Below, piece by piece: positions 56,106-63,909 of a stretch of DNA of 64,000 bases. This stretch comes from Deferribacteres bacterium (GTDB taxonomy: Bacteria; Zhuqueibacterota; Zhuqueibacteria; Zhuqueibacterales; Geothermadaptataceae). Under the pieces are notes generated by a model, which was not told where the DNA came from, made no database searches, and was given only the letters and a program-made list of their open reading frames with translations. The translations under genes and the position numbers were made by a program. Positions within the stretch are counted from its first letter, which is position 1; every line of letters starts with the position of its first letter. Location: the NCBI GenBank assembly GCA_020633675.1, contig JACKDE010000004.1, forward strand, positions 124,001 through 188,000, in the 5' to 3' direction.

Positions 56106-57622
56106 GCGGTCACCACCATCGTCTCCACACGCAAATACGGGTCCTGCAAATCGGCGAGCGTCTCGCGCCAGGTTTGCCAGTCTTCCCGCTCGGGTGGATG
56201 CTGCAAGCCGTTGCCTTCGGTGTTGATCAGGCCCACCAATAATGCACGCTTCGGTGTGCTTTTGCTACGAAGTTGCTGCAAAAAATGCAGCAAAGCTTTA
56301 TTGGGCACCTCCCACGATTCAACCAGCACCAGTATTGGCTGTTTTTCCTGCCCATCTTTTGTCAATTTGGAACAGGTTTCGTCATCCACTTGGGCATCGA
56401 GCCCACCCGCCGGGAGCACATTTTGGCACCGCCAACCGAAGCGCTGCTGGACAGCAAGCTCGGCACGGCTCCTGTCCAATGCGATTTCGCCCCACAGCAC
56501 CACATCGCAAGTCTGCACTTCTGCCTGCACAGCCACCGGAGCGTAAGGCTGATGAGCTGTAACAGCAGGTTCTTCCGGCTCGATCGCGCGCGTTTCGATG
56601 ATCGGCGTGGTCAGGCGATCGTAAAGCGCATCGCAATCCGCTGAATCGAGTGGCACATTTTTGAGTAGAGAGTTTAACTTCATCCGCGTCAGCAAAAAAG
56701 TCAGCATGCGTGGAAGCAAACCATAGGTCACCAGCGACAGCACCAAAAAGGGCCACCAGCCGCCGACTGCTGCCGGATTGGACGAACGCGCGCTTTCACC
56801 CGCGATTTGATACTGCCCTTCAATGCGAAAATAGCGGCTCAACTCAACCAACTCGAGCGAAGGTACAGCCTGATCGGAAAAAGCTGCCCAAGGTGCAGCA
56901 ATCACGGTTGTTATTTCATGGAAGGCCTGCGACGAAACTTGCAGAGTGGTATTCCACGCAAAGGCGAGGTCGGAAAAAACGATCAGATAGAGACATAGCA
57001 CCAGTGCGCCAGTATTAAAGGCCAGACTGAAGCGCTGCGTCAATCCGTACAGCAACCAACGCTCGACCTTTTGATACAGTTTGTGGCGCAGACGCAGCGC
57101 ATGCCAGTCCTGTTGCCAGCGCGAGCTTTTATCCGCCGGCAACTGTTCCGCCACCCGGCCTGCCAATTTACCGGCAAAATAGCTGAGGCTGCGCACCAAA
57201 TGCAACAACTCACCATGCCCGGGGATCCACTTCGCGATACGATTCGGCAGCAACGAAATGACAAAAAACAACAAAAACAGTGTTTGCATGCCGACAAATA
57301 CCGCCAAAAAGTGCACCACATTTACCGGGCTGCTGCCATCGAAGGCCAACGTGGCTGAAGCGGCTGAGGCGCCTGCAAGCACGCCAACGATCAGCAGCAG
57401 GATTTGCATAGTTCGGTAGGCTTCAACGACACGCTCGCCCAAAGAGGAGTGTTGCCGTGGGCCAAGCTCATCCAGCCAGGCCAAAAACAGCGCCGCCCGG
57501 CTGGTCTGTGCCTGCTCCAGCTTTTTGCCAATCGCGCGATCGCGCTTGCGCAATTGCTGAGGATCGGCATCCCGGCAGGCGATAAGTTCATTTTCCAAAT
57601 TGATCAGTTCGGCGAGTCTCAA
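56102..57622 (-). CDS. DUF2868 multispan membrane protein
   Basis: About 506 residues. The N-terminus LRLAELINLENELIACRDADP and the RDRAIGKK stretch resemble DUF2868 proteins. Helices lie near 70-92, 100-125, 200-225 and 300-320, followed by a soluble C-terminal part. I place the start at a TTG with AAGG upstream (57622). A longer reading begins at a GTG inside the heptamer repeat, but that upstream part looks like repeat DNA and the array has a stop in every frame. Always seen with a DUF3482 GTPase in other bacteria as I recall; here coupled by ATGA. Function unknown. Confidence 0.78.
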   Translation of the reverse strand: MRLAELINLENELIACRDADPQQLRKRDRAIGKKLEQAQTSRAALFLAWLDELGPRQHSSLGERVVEAYRTMQILLLIVGVLAGASAASATLAFDGSSPVNVVHFLAVFVGMQTLFLLFFVISLLPNRIAKWIPGHGELLHLVRSLSYFAGKLAGRVAEQLPADKSSRWQQDWHALRLRHKLYQKVERWLLYGLTQRFSLAFNTGALVLCLYLIVFSDLAFAWNTTLQVSSQAFHEITTVIAAPWAAFSDQAVPSLELVELSRYFRIEGQYQIAGESARSSNPAAVGGWWPFLVLSLVTYGLLPRMLTFLLTRMKLNSLLKNVPLDSADCDALYDRLTTPIIETRAIEPEEPAVTAHQPYAPVAVQAEVQTCDVVLWGEIALDRSRAELAVQQRFGWRCQNVLPAGGLDAQVDDETCSKLTKDGQEKQPILVLVESWEVPNKALLHFLQQLRSKSTPKRALLVGLINTEGNGLQHPPEREDWQTWRETLADLQDPYLRVETMVVTA

Positions 57623-58060
57623 ACGATTGCCTTGTTGAGTAGCGATTCTTGCAAAATTAAAATTGGTGAGAGACCAGAGATGAGAAATGCACGTCTCACG
57701 TCTCACGTCTCACGTCTCACGTCTCACGTCTCACGTCTCACGTCTCACGTCTCACGTCTCACGTCTCACGTCTCACGTCTCACGTCTCACGTCTCAGCTA
57801 AAATACCGACAAAGCGGCTCATATTCAAATGCTTTTTTCATGATGATTATATTGCAAGTTACATCATTTTTTACATACATTTCGGCGTGAGTTGCTTGCA
57901 CGCCAGATAAAATTGATTAATTTGGCGGACGAGCCATAGAGCTTGCTCTCGTGGATTCGGCTTGCTGCCAAACAGCACAGCAGCCATTCAGAGCCAAGCG
58001 CGAAACAGTTTATCCTTTTAGCGAGGGCAGGTTCAGACCATTCTTTGATAATGGCGATTT
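57623..58060. other. Intergenic region with heptamer array
   Basis: This 438-base gap separates the divergent DUF2868 and CNNM genes. Apart from the repeat at 57691-57795 I see AT-rich stretches likely to hold both promoters, but no gene. Confidence 0.6.
57691..57795. repeat. Tandem heptamer array, 15 perfect copies
   Basis: ACGTCTC repeated 15 times without a single mismatch over 105 bases. It starts about 70 bases upstream of the DUF2868 start codon. Every frame contains a stop on the minus strand, so it is not coding. It is not a CRISPR array, as there are no spacers. Confidence 0.97.
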
Positions 58061-59068
58061 ATGGATTACGTAATTTCCATTCTGCTTGTTTGCCTTTCAG
58101 CGCTTTTTTCAGGCCTGACGCTGGGCCTGATGAGCCTCGATACGTATGACTTAAAAAGAAAAATCGATATCGGGGATAAAAAAGCCGCGAAGATCTATTC
58201 CGTTCGCAAAAAAGGCAATCTGCTGTTGTGCACGCTGCTGTTTGGCAATGTTGCCGTCAATGCCGCACTGTCGATTTATTTGGGTTCACTCACTTCGGGC
58301 TTTATCGCAGGCGCGATTGCCACCGGCTTGATTTTGGTCTTTGGGGAAATACTACCTCAGGCGATTTTTTCACGCTATGCCATCGAGTTTGGCTCTAAAA
58401 CTGTTTGGCTGGTCAAAATCTTCCGGTTTGTGCTCTACCCTGTCGTTGCGCCCCTTGCCTTGATTCTCGACCGCTTGCTCGGCGAGGAAATCCCTACCAT
58501 TTACACCAAACGCGAATTGATGAAAATCATCGAGGAGCATGAGGACTCCACGGACAGTCATGTCGATGAGGACGAGGAAAAAATCGTGCTCGGAGCGCTG
58601 TCGTTTTCTGACAAATTTGTCTACGAGGTGATGACGCCGCGCACAGTTGTGACTGCCATCGAGAAAGACGAATTGCTCAGCGATGAAGCAATTGAGAAGC
58701 TGAAAAGATCTGGCAAATCCCGCATCCCGGTATATGATGACAAAATCGACAATGTCATCGGTATCCTGTTTTTGCGCAACTTGCTGGGCACGGATTATAA
58801 AAATAAACCCGTCGAGCAGTTTGTGGAGAAAAACATTTTATTTATTAACGAAGAAAAGAAGCTCGACGAGGTGTTCAACCTGTTTATCACCAGCAAGCAA
58901 CACCTTTTTATCGTTGTAGATGAATTTGGCGGAATGGAGGGCGTCATTTCAATTGAGGACATTTTGGAAGAGATCATCGGCACCGAGATTGTCGACGAGT
59001 TTGACCAGCATGCGGACATGCGGGCCGTTGCCGAAAAACGCGCCCGGGACCGGAAGATAATCGAATAG
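58061..59068 (+). CDS. CNNM/CorB-like protein with CBS domains
   Basis: A 335-residue membrane protein. The N-terminal DUF21/CNNM domain (helices at about 2-22, 60-80, 85-105, 120-145) contains the family signature GEILPQ (about 96-101). A CBS pair follows (about 190-310, VYEVMTPRTVVTAIE and LFIVVDEFGGMEGVISIEDILEEIIG). The C-terminal CorC_HlyC domain of longer relatives is absent. Relatives handle magnesium export; here it is inferred only. No clear ribosome site; the ATG at 58061 gives the conserved helix. Confidence 0.9.
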   Translation: MDYVISILLVCLSALFSGLTLGLMSLDTYDLKRKIDIGDKKAAKIYSVRKKGNLLLCTLLFGNVAVNAALSIYLGSLTSGFIAGAIATGLILVFGEILPQAIFSRYAIEFGSKTVWLVKIFRFVLYPVVAPLALILDRLLGEEIPTIYTKRELMKIIEEHEDSTDSHVDEDEEKIVLGALSFSDKFVYEVMTPRTVVTAIEKDELLSDEAIEKLKRSGKSRIPVYDDKIDNVIGILFLRNLLGTDYKNKPVEQFVEKNILFINEEKKLDEVFNLFITSKQHLFIVVDEFGGMEGVISIEDILEEIIGTEIVDEFDQHADMRAVAEKRARDRKIIE

Positions 59069-59149
59069 GCGAGCTTTCAATTGGGGAAAAGCGGCTGAGC
59101 CGAAAATGAGATATGAACACATCTCCCACCTGAACGTACACCAAACCCG

Positions 59150-60097
59150 CTACCGCACTTCAAAAAATCCACCTTCCCAGCGCATCGGCTTGCGCAAATA
59201 ATTGTTGCCGAGCTGGTTGAGTCGTGAACCAAGCTTCGCCAACAAAGCCAGCGGCACATTTTCCGGATCGACCAAAATAAATGGAACCACTTGATAGCGC
59301 CCCGGCACCAGGCCGAGTTGCGCGCTGTTGAACGACAGCGCCCGCTGCAGCGGCGTTTGGCACACCACCAAAATTTCATTACCGGCAGCCTGTTCGAGCG
59401 ACCGATAAACTGTCGTAGCGCCCGAATCGAGTCCGCGGATGATGACCGCACCGAGCGTGTCGACCGGAATCAGCTTGTCGATGCTGCCGATGAGTGGATT
59501 GAGCGCGCGCACGCAGGATATTTCATCGGACTGCATGCTCACCAGCACATCGATTTGTTCAGGATTGCCGGGCTGTGGGGTGGCTTCGGTGACAATGCGC
59601 AGGGCGCGCGGCAGCACCACCGGCCGGCGCAGTTTGCCTTTGGCGTCGACATCGCCGCGGTCGTAGAAAAATGCGCCATCGATGACAGCGACCTCGCGGA
59701 CAGCCAGCACATAATTTGCGAGATAGAGATATAGCCGGTGCTGGCTGACTGTGCCGCTCGACTCGCCATCGGGTTTGGGTGGCAAAATAATCTGAAACTT
59801 GCCTTGTGCGTTAGCACGGGTGAGCAGGTTGAAATCTTGCAGCCACACCACCACGCCTTCGGGGCTGCTGCCATCGCTGAGGCTGACCGTGCCGCTGATC
59901 TCCTGCTGGCCACCAGTCACAGTATTGTCGCCACCGAAGGGATTTTCGGTACAAGCCGTGTGCAGTGGCAGTAGCAGTAGCAGTGGCAGTGGCAGTGGCA
60001 GTGGCACTATTTTGCACAGACGCAGGAATTGGGCGAAAGCCGGCATGGCAGTTTTGAGTTGATGAAAAATTCGTTTGAACATTTGCAGATTGTCCAT
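59150..60097 (-). CDS. Lipoprotein of unknown function with repeat-built signal peptide
   Basis: A 315-residue lipoprotein. Residues 32-45 of the signal peptide are encoded by a hexamer tandem repeat giving (Pro-Leu)n and (Leu-Leu)n, ending in the lipobox LHTAC (Cys49). Downstream ATGs at 60082 and 60046 would give a shorter, more usual signal. Residues about 65-110 form a carboxypeptidase-regulatory-like fold (ISGTVSLSDGSSPEGVVVWL). The rest is beta-rich with no recognised family. It is the last of three lipoprotein genes in a row. Confidence 0.72.
   Translation of the reverse strand: MDNLQMFKRIFHQLKTAMPAFAQFLRLCKIVPLPLPLPLLLLLPLHTACTENPFGGDNTVTGGQQEISGTVSLSDGSSPEGVVVWLQDFNLLTRANAQGKFQIILPPKPDGESSGTVSQHRLYLYLANYVLAVREVAVIDGAFFYDRGDVDAKGKLRRPVVLPRALRIVTEATPQPGNPEQIDVLVSMQSDEISCVRALNPLIGSIDKLIPVDTLGAVIIRGLDSGATTVYRSLEQAAGNEILVVCQTPLQRALSFNSAQLGLVPGRYQVVPFILVDPENVPLALLAKLGSRLNQLGNNYLRKPMRWEGGFFEVR
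59963..60004. repeat. Hexamer repeat inside a signal peptide
   Basis: Seven copies of CAGTGG or CAGTAG over 42 bases. On the minus strand it reads CCACTG (Pro-Leu) and CTACTG (Leu-Leu). Because the unit is six bases, copy changes keep the frame and would only lengthen or shorten the hydrophobic core. Confidence 0.92.
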
Positions 60098-60135
60098 TGG
60101 AAATTATTTGAAATTTGATGCTTGCAATTTGGAAA

Positions 60136-60840
60136 TTACGAACGCCACGTTCCGCTGCCGGTCTGCTGGCCGCTGCTGGCATCGTACGCCGCCCACACAC
60201 CGGCGCCGCTGGCGTCCCAGTTGGCAGTCAAAATAGTGTTGCCGTTTTCATCGCGCACCAAAAGCTCGCCGCTGTTGTCGGCACGGCCAGTGATGTCGAT
60301 CAGCACCGCCGCACGCTCGGTTTGCGGACGCTCGTGCAGGAGCGTGGTGACCACCAAAGCTCCCTGCGCATCCCGCGACCAGCTCGAGGTGGCATCGATG
60401 GTTTCGCTGTCGAAAAGATAGAATGTCCATTCACCGGTTGCGCCCCCGGCCTGTATGATGCCGGTCGACGACAGCCAGTTTTCCAGCCCCGAGCCATTCA
60501 GAATGACTTTCCATTCGCTCTTCTGCTCACTCAGCGTCATTGCCTGCACAATGAGCTGCCACGGATCGAAGTCTGCTTGCCAGCTCCAATTCGGATGCGT
60601 GCCCTGCGCCGGATTGTTTCGCACGACATCGAACAGGTTGAAAAGCGTGTTGTACAGTATAAACGTGCTGTTGAGATAGGTTTTGGCTGCTTGCGGCGCG
60701 TTGGCGGGCAAAGCAAGTTGAACCGCTACCCGTTCTGGTATTTGCGGCGGCCCCTGTTGTTGTTGCGGTGTGTTCGGGGAGTCGCTGCAAGCGGCAAACA
60801 ACAAGCTCGAAATAATGAGAAATGTGATGAGCGCTTTCAT
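60136..60840 (-). CDS. Lipoprotein, paralogue A of a tandem pair
   Basis: A 234-residue lipoprotein (MKALITFLIISSLLFAAC) of unknown function. A Pro/Gln-rich linker (20-35) is followed by a short helical region and a beta-rich C-terminal domain with regularly spaced strands, ending in GAGVWAAYDASSGQQTGSGT plus a short tail. The same C-terminus occurs in the next gene upstream (61055-61771). The ATG at 60840 has GGAGGG before it. I do not recognise the family. Confidence 0.78.
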   Translation of the reverse strand: MKALITFLIISSLLFAACSDSPNTPQQQQGPPQIPERVAVQLALPANAPQAAKTYLNSTFILYNTLFNLFDVVRNNPAQGTHPNWSWQADFDPWQLIVQAMTLSEQKSEWKVILNGSGLENWLSSTGIIQAGGATGEWTFYLFDSETIDATSSWSRDAQGALVVTTLLHERPQTERAAVLIDITGRADNSGELLVRDENGNTILTANWDASGAGVWAAYDASSGQQTGSGTWRS

Positions 60841-61054
60841 CGCTTCCCTCCAAATTCCACTCACACAAATTCGCGAAGCACATCGATTATATTCTTTGCA
60901 CCGCAATCAGTTCCACATACCACAGGCGATTTACTGGAGTTTTGAAGAATTCCTCACGCGACGCCGCCAGGCTCGCAACGCTGTATTTTGTCCCATAGAC
61001 CTGTTTTTCTTAGCGAGCATTGCGACGTTGCGTGAGTCTCTTGCTCTTTGAAAA

Positions 61055-61771
61055 TTACGAACTCCACGTTCCGCTGCCGGTTTGCTGGCCGGTGGCGGCA
61101 TCGTACGCGGCCCATGCGCCGGCGCCGCTGGTGTCCCAATTGGCTTCGAACAGCTTTTGTCCGCTTGTCGTATGCACGGAAAAATTGCCGCTCGCATCAG
61201 GGTTGCCGGTATAGTCGAATCTTTTGCCGTTGGTCTCGGAATGGATGGTGTTGACGTTTTGGTCATCCAGTGTCCAGCTTGCTTCGGCGTCGATGCGCGT
61301 GGTGGCGGTTTGGTAGATTTTGAATGCACCGGATTTGCCGTCATTTTGGGTGGTGCCGTCGGCGGCAAGCCAGTTGTTCAAAACGATGGATCCCGAGTTC
61401 TCGCCGCCATCCATCCGCAGCTCCCAGGCAACCGTTTCCGTGTTCAACCTTTTCGCCTTAACGATCAACTCATATGGAAAAGAATCGGTTTTCCATTCCC
61501 AATCCGGATGCTGTCCCAGCGGAGCCTTGCCACCGGCACGGCTGAACATTTGCAAGGCAAAGCTCAAATCTGCCAACCCTTCATTGGATGTGTTGATGAC
61601 CTCAGTCGGTGTGTTCGCAGGCAATCTAAATGTTAAAAGCGAAAGCCCAATCAATTGTGGCGGTCCGGGTGGTTGCTCTTGTGGTGGTGTGGGTGATTCG
61701 CTACAAAGCATATTTAAAGTGATGACGGCAAATATTATAAGTAAAATTTGCTTTCCATTGAATTGTTTCAT
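61055..61771 (-). CDS. Lipoprotein, paralogue B of a tandem pair
   Basis: A 238-residue lipoprotein (lipobox LNMLC) with the same layout as paralogue A: Pro/Gln-rich linker, helical part with HPDWEWKTDSFPYELIV (compare HPNWSWQADFDPWQLIV in A), and the beta-rich end GAGAWAAYDAATGQQTGSGT plus a short tail. DNA of the last 100 bases is nearly identical in the two genes. The ATG at 61771 has AAGG upstream. Function unknown. Confidence 0.78.
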   Translation of the reverse strand: MKQFNGKQILLIIFAVITLNMLCSESPTPPQEQPPGPPQLIGLSLLTFRLPANTPTEVINTSNEGLADLSFALQMFSRAGGKAPLGQHPDWEWKTDSFPYELIVKAKRLNTETVAWELRMDGGENSGSIVLNNWLAADGTTQNDGKSGAFKIYQTATTRIDAEASWTLDDQNVNTIHSETNGKRFDYTGNPDASGNFSVHTTSGQKLFEANWDTSGAGAWAAYDAATGQQTGSGTWSS

Positions 61772-61920
61772 TTTCAACCTTTTAAGTTTACTAAATTGGT
61801 ACTAAAACTAGCAAGGTATACTTCAAAATGAGTCTCATTCGATATTCATTTTTTTTAAAAAATATTCACTGGCAATGAAATCCACAATAATTGGCCCAAT
61901 TGACTCACCCTGAAATCATG

Positions 61921-61984
61921 CCACCGAAATACCGAGCCACGCCGGAGATGGTCTTTTTTCGGCGTGGCTCAAGGATTTCGGTGG
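61921..61984. repeat. Compound hairpin element
   Basis: Two nested perfect stems: an outer 10-bp pair (CCACCGAAAT/ATTTCGGTGG) and an inner 11-bp pair (GAGCCACGCCG/CGGCGTGGCTC), with a TATTTTTTC tract to the right on the plus strand. It lies between the lipoprotein B gene and the end of the cysteine-peptide cassette, with no plus-strand gene for it to terminate. Its orientation fits a plus-strand terminator or a small mobile hairpin element. Confidence 0.75.
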
Positions 61985-62026
61985 GTATTTTTTCTAATTC
62001 CTGAACCGGTGGTTTTACTTTGAATG

Positions 62027-62272
62027 TTATGCTTCGCACCAAGCTTGTTGCCCCGTACACCACAAAATACACTCTACCGTATTTGTCCCATTATCACACC
62101 AACATAGTTGGTAGGGATTTGGTATTGGTTCTGGATATGGCGGACACTCACAGACGTCACGACAAAACGGAATCATCGCATCCGCATCGGAAACCTGGAT
62201 GCCGCCGAGGGCAATAACCATTGTAAGTGACATCAAAAAGACGATTGCTGAAAATTTTCTGAGTTTTCTCAT
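62027..62272 (-). CDS. Secreted cysteine-rich peptide (8 Cys)
   Basis: I do not recognise the family. The 81-residue product has a signal peptide (RKLRKFSAIVFLMSLTMVIALG) with an AxA-type site (A30-D31-A32), leaving about 49 residues with eight cysteines at 37, 41, 43, 57, 59, 68, 72 and 79. Pro-rich PPYPEPIPNPY and three Trp lie between them. The ATG shares one base with the stop of the redoxin gene (TGATG) and has GGAGG upstream, so it is strongly translated from the same mRNA. Four disulfides or a metal or cofactor site are both possible. Confidence 0.72.
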   Translation of the reverse strand: MRKLRKFSAIVFLMSLTMVIALGGIQVSDADAMIPFCRDVCECPPYPEPIPNPYQLCWCDNGTNTVECILWCTGQQAWCEA

Positions 62273-62868
62273 CACTGACCTCCATTCATTGATTGAATCA
62301 TTGGTTTATATTGTGTTACTGCAGCAACAACTTCTTCTATATTTTCTTCAGTCAAAACGCCAAGCCAGACCTTCTCAGCAACGCCGCTTTCGCCGACGAG
62401 TATAGTGATCGGCACGCCATTCAGTTTGTTCGTTTCCTTGAATCCAGTAATATCGTTTGGATAGCCTATCGGGTAATTCAAATCGTGTTCACTGGCGTAT
62501 TGCCGTGTGCTGTCGGGTGCATCGAGGGAAATGCCGGCAATCATCTCATTTCCCTGTTCGGTCAGTTCAACAATCCTTTTCCAATTTTCGACATTTTTCT
62601 CACAATACGGACGGGTGGTGGTGAAAATGAAAAACAGCCTGTGGGCAGTGGCTTCGAGCTTGAAATCATCTGAAAGCGGCACGAGATCGTCCATCGAAAA
62701 AGAATCGCCAACCGCAATCACTTCCGGCCTCTGCACGCTCAAGCCGTTTTTCATTTCGCGATTCTGCTTTGCCAGCAAAACGACTTCGAAAGCCAGCACA
62801 AGCAGAACAATGTGCAAAATTGCATTATACACATTTTTACTGGTAAAATATTTGCTAAAATCTTTCAC
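62272..62868 (-). CDS. Membrane-anchored TlpA-like redoxin with a single cysteine
   Basis: A 198-residue protein with an N-terminal membrane helix (about 14-33) and a thioredoxin-like fold of the TlpA/peroxiredoxin type. The usual CxxC is R86-P-Y-C89, so only one cysteine (Cys89) exists in the whole protein. The cis-Pro loop is VPITIL (about 152). The start is GTG with GGAGG upstream and overlaps the upstream gene by four bases (GTGA). A one-cysteine enzyme could act as a reductase/isomerase with a partner thiol, such as the MauE-like protein or the peptide downstream. Confidence 0.82.
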   Translation of the reverse strand: MKDFSKYFTSKNVYNAILHIVLLVLAFEVVLLAKQNREMKNGLSVQRPEVIAVGDSFSMDDLVPLSDDFKLEATAHRLFFIFTTTRPYCEKNVENWKRIVELTEQGNEMIAGISLDAPDSTRQYASEHDLNYPIGYPNDITGFKETNKLNGVPITILVGESGVAEKVWLGVLTEENIEEVVAAVTQYKPMIQSMNGGQ

Positions 62869-63341
62869 GATACCCCTCCAAGTTTTGGTGTTTTTTTGTC
62901 GAGCGTGCTGTTCAGCACAAACAGGGCGAGAAAAAGCAGCAGGAAATTGCGCGCCAAAAAATATTCGTCGGTTTTCGATTCAATGAGGCTGCCGAAACAG
63001 CCGCAGTCAATCGGCTCGTTCAAAAACGCCACCCCGACAACAGTTGAACTCAGCAAAAACAGCGCTGTTAGCAGTGCGGCAAAATGGACTTTTGCCGAAA
63101 ACAGCAGCAGCGCGCCGACGATCAGCTCGCACACTGCCAGCGCAATGGTCAAAAACAGGTTGAGAGCCGCTGCATTCGGCAGGAAATTCTGAAAAAGCGC
63201 GGAAGAGGCTTCGGGCGAAAGCAATTTGAGTGTGGCGGCGGCGAGAAACAGTGCTGCCAAAAGGTAGCGTCCGGCGCTGCCGAGAGTGGTGAGGCGGTTT
63301 TTGTCTGTCAACTTCATGTCGCGGCCTGTGAGATATTCCAT
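62865..63341 (-). CDS. MauE/DoxX-like redox-associated membrane protein
   Basis: A membrane protein of about 158 residues with four hydrophobic helices (about 20-38, 50-72, 77-100 and 125-142). The C-x-C motif DCGCFG between helices 3 and 4 is typical of MauE/DoxX-type proteins, which with a thioredoxin-like partner deliver reducing or oxidising equivalents to periplasmic proteins. No clear ribosome site is seen; ATGs at 63341 and 63317 are both possible. It heads the three-gene cassette and is coupled to the redoxin by GTGA. Confidence 0.8.
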   Translation of the reverse strand: MEYLTGRDMKLTDKNRLTTLGSAGRYLLAALFLAAATLKLLSPEASSALFQNFLPNAAALNLFLTIALAVCELIVGALLLFSAKVHFAALLTALFLLSSTVVGVAFLNEPIDCGCFGSLIESKTDEYFLARNFLLLFLALFVLNSTLDKKTPKLGGVS

Positions 63342-63571
63342 ATCTGCTGAGCACACGTCGAATCGATTGGAGAGTCATTTTTAAGGGGAGTCAATCAGCT
63401 TTGCAACTGAAAATAAGTCGAACCCACAGTCGTAGAGGAAAAGCCCCGCTGGTATTGGCTCCCGCCCATTTTTCGTGCGGCAAAATTATGCAAAAAAAAA
63501 AAACAGAGTCAAGACCTTTTTGGAATGTTGTGCCATTTTTTAAGTTCGCTGTTTATGCCTTCGACTCGCAT

Positions 63572-63606
63572 CTGGCTGTTGGATATTGGCTGTTGGCTTT
63601 TGGCTG
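63572..63606. repeat. Degenerate heptamer array
   Basis: Five successive 7-base units (CTGGCTG, TTGGATA, TTGGCTG, TTGGCTT, TTGGCTG). It is a second period-7 array, unrelated in sequence to the one at 57691-57795. Confidence 0.8.
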
Positions 63607-63677
63607 CAATGAGAGACGAGCAAAAATAGGTTGACATGCTCGGCATTTGGCCGTATCCTTCCTAACCCCAGTACCAT

Positions 63678-63761
63678 TCAATAAAGCGCAATACCAAGGA
63701 GTGCAAGGCTTGCCTTGCACGGAGTTGTTCTGCAAAGCAAGCTTTGTGCTCCTTTTATTGA
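63678..63761. repeat. REP-like palindromic element
   Basis: Outer 8-bp inverted ends (TCAATAAA/TTTATTGA) enclose an AAGGAG/CTCCTT pair and a perfect 20-base palindrome (GTGCAAGGCTTGCCTTGCAC, 63701-63720). The right half carries a related imperfect copy (TGCAAAGCAAGCTTTGTGC). The whole can fold into one long or two short hairpins. Confidence 0.75.
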
Positions 63762-63786
63762 TGTCAGCGTGCTGAGCGTCTAAATC

Positions 63787-63909
63787 CAATACCGTTCAGT
63801 TAAGGAGCATGCTTCATCCAGAGCGGAGTCGAAGGATGGTTTTTTTGAGCATAAACTTCATGTCTCGACTTCGCTCGACATGAAGAAATTGGCTTAACTG
63901 AACGGTATT
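63787..63909. mobile_element. MITE-like element with 17-bp inverted ends
   Basis: Perfect 17-bp terminal inverted repeats (AATACCGTTCAGTTAAG at 63788-63804 and its complement at 63893-63909) enclose about 90 bases with an internal hairpin (CTTCATGTC/GACATGAAG). An 11-base direct repeat GCGTCTAAATC flanks it (63776-63786 and 63910-63920), which looks like a target-site duplication. No transposase gene is present, so it would be non-autonomous. Confidence 0.8.

Noticed and set aside
57623..57706. Upstream GTG start of the DUF2868 gene inside the heptamer array
   Set aside because: The extra 28 residues derive from repeat and flanking DNA; the TTG at 57622 with AAGG fits the family N-terminus better.
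57691..57795. CRISPR array
   Set aside because: The units are 7 bases and directly adjacent; there are no spacers and no cas genes nearby.
63401..63634. Plus-strand 77-codon frame in the repeat-rich gap
   Set aside because: It runs through the degenerate heptamer array and has no ribosome site or protein-like composition.
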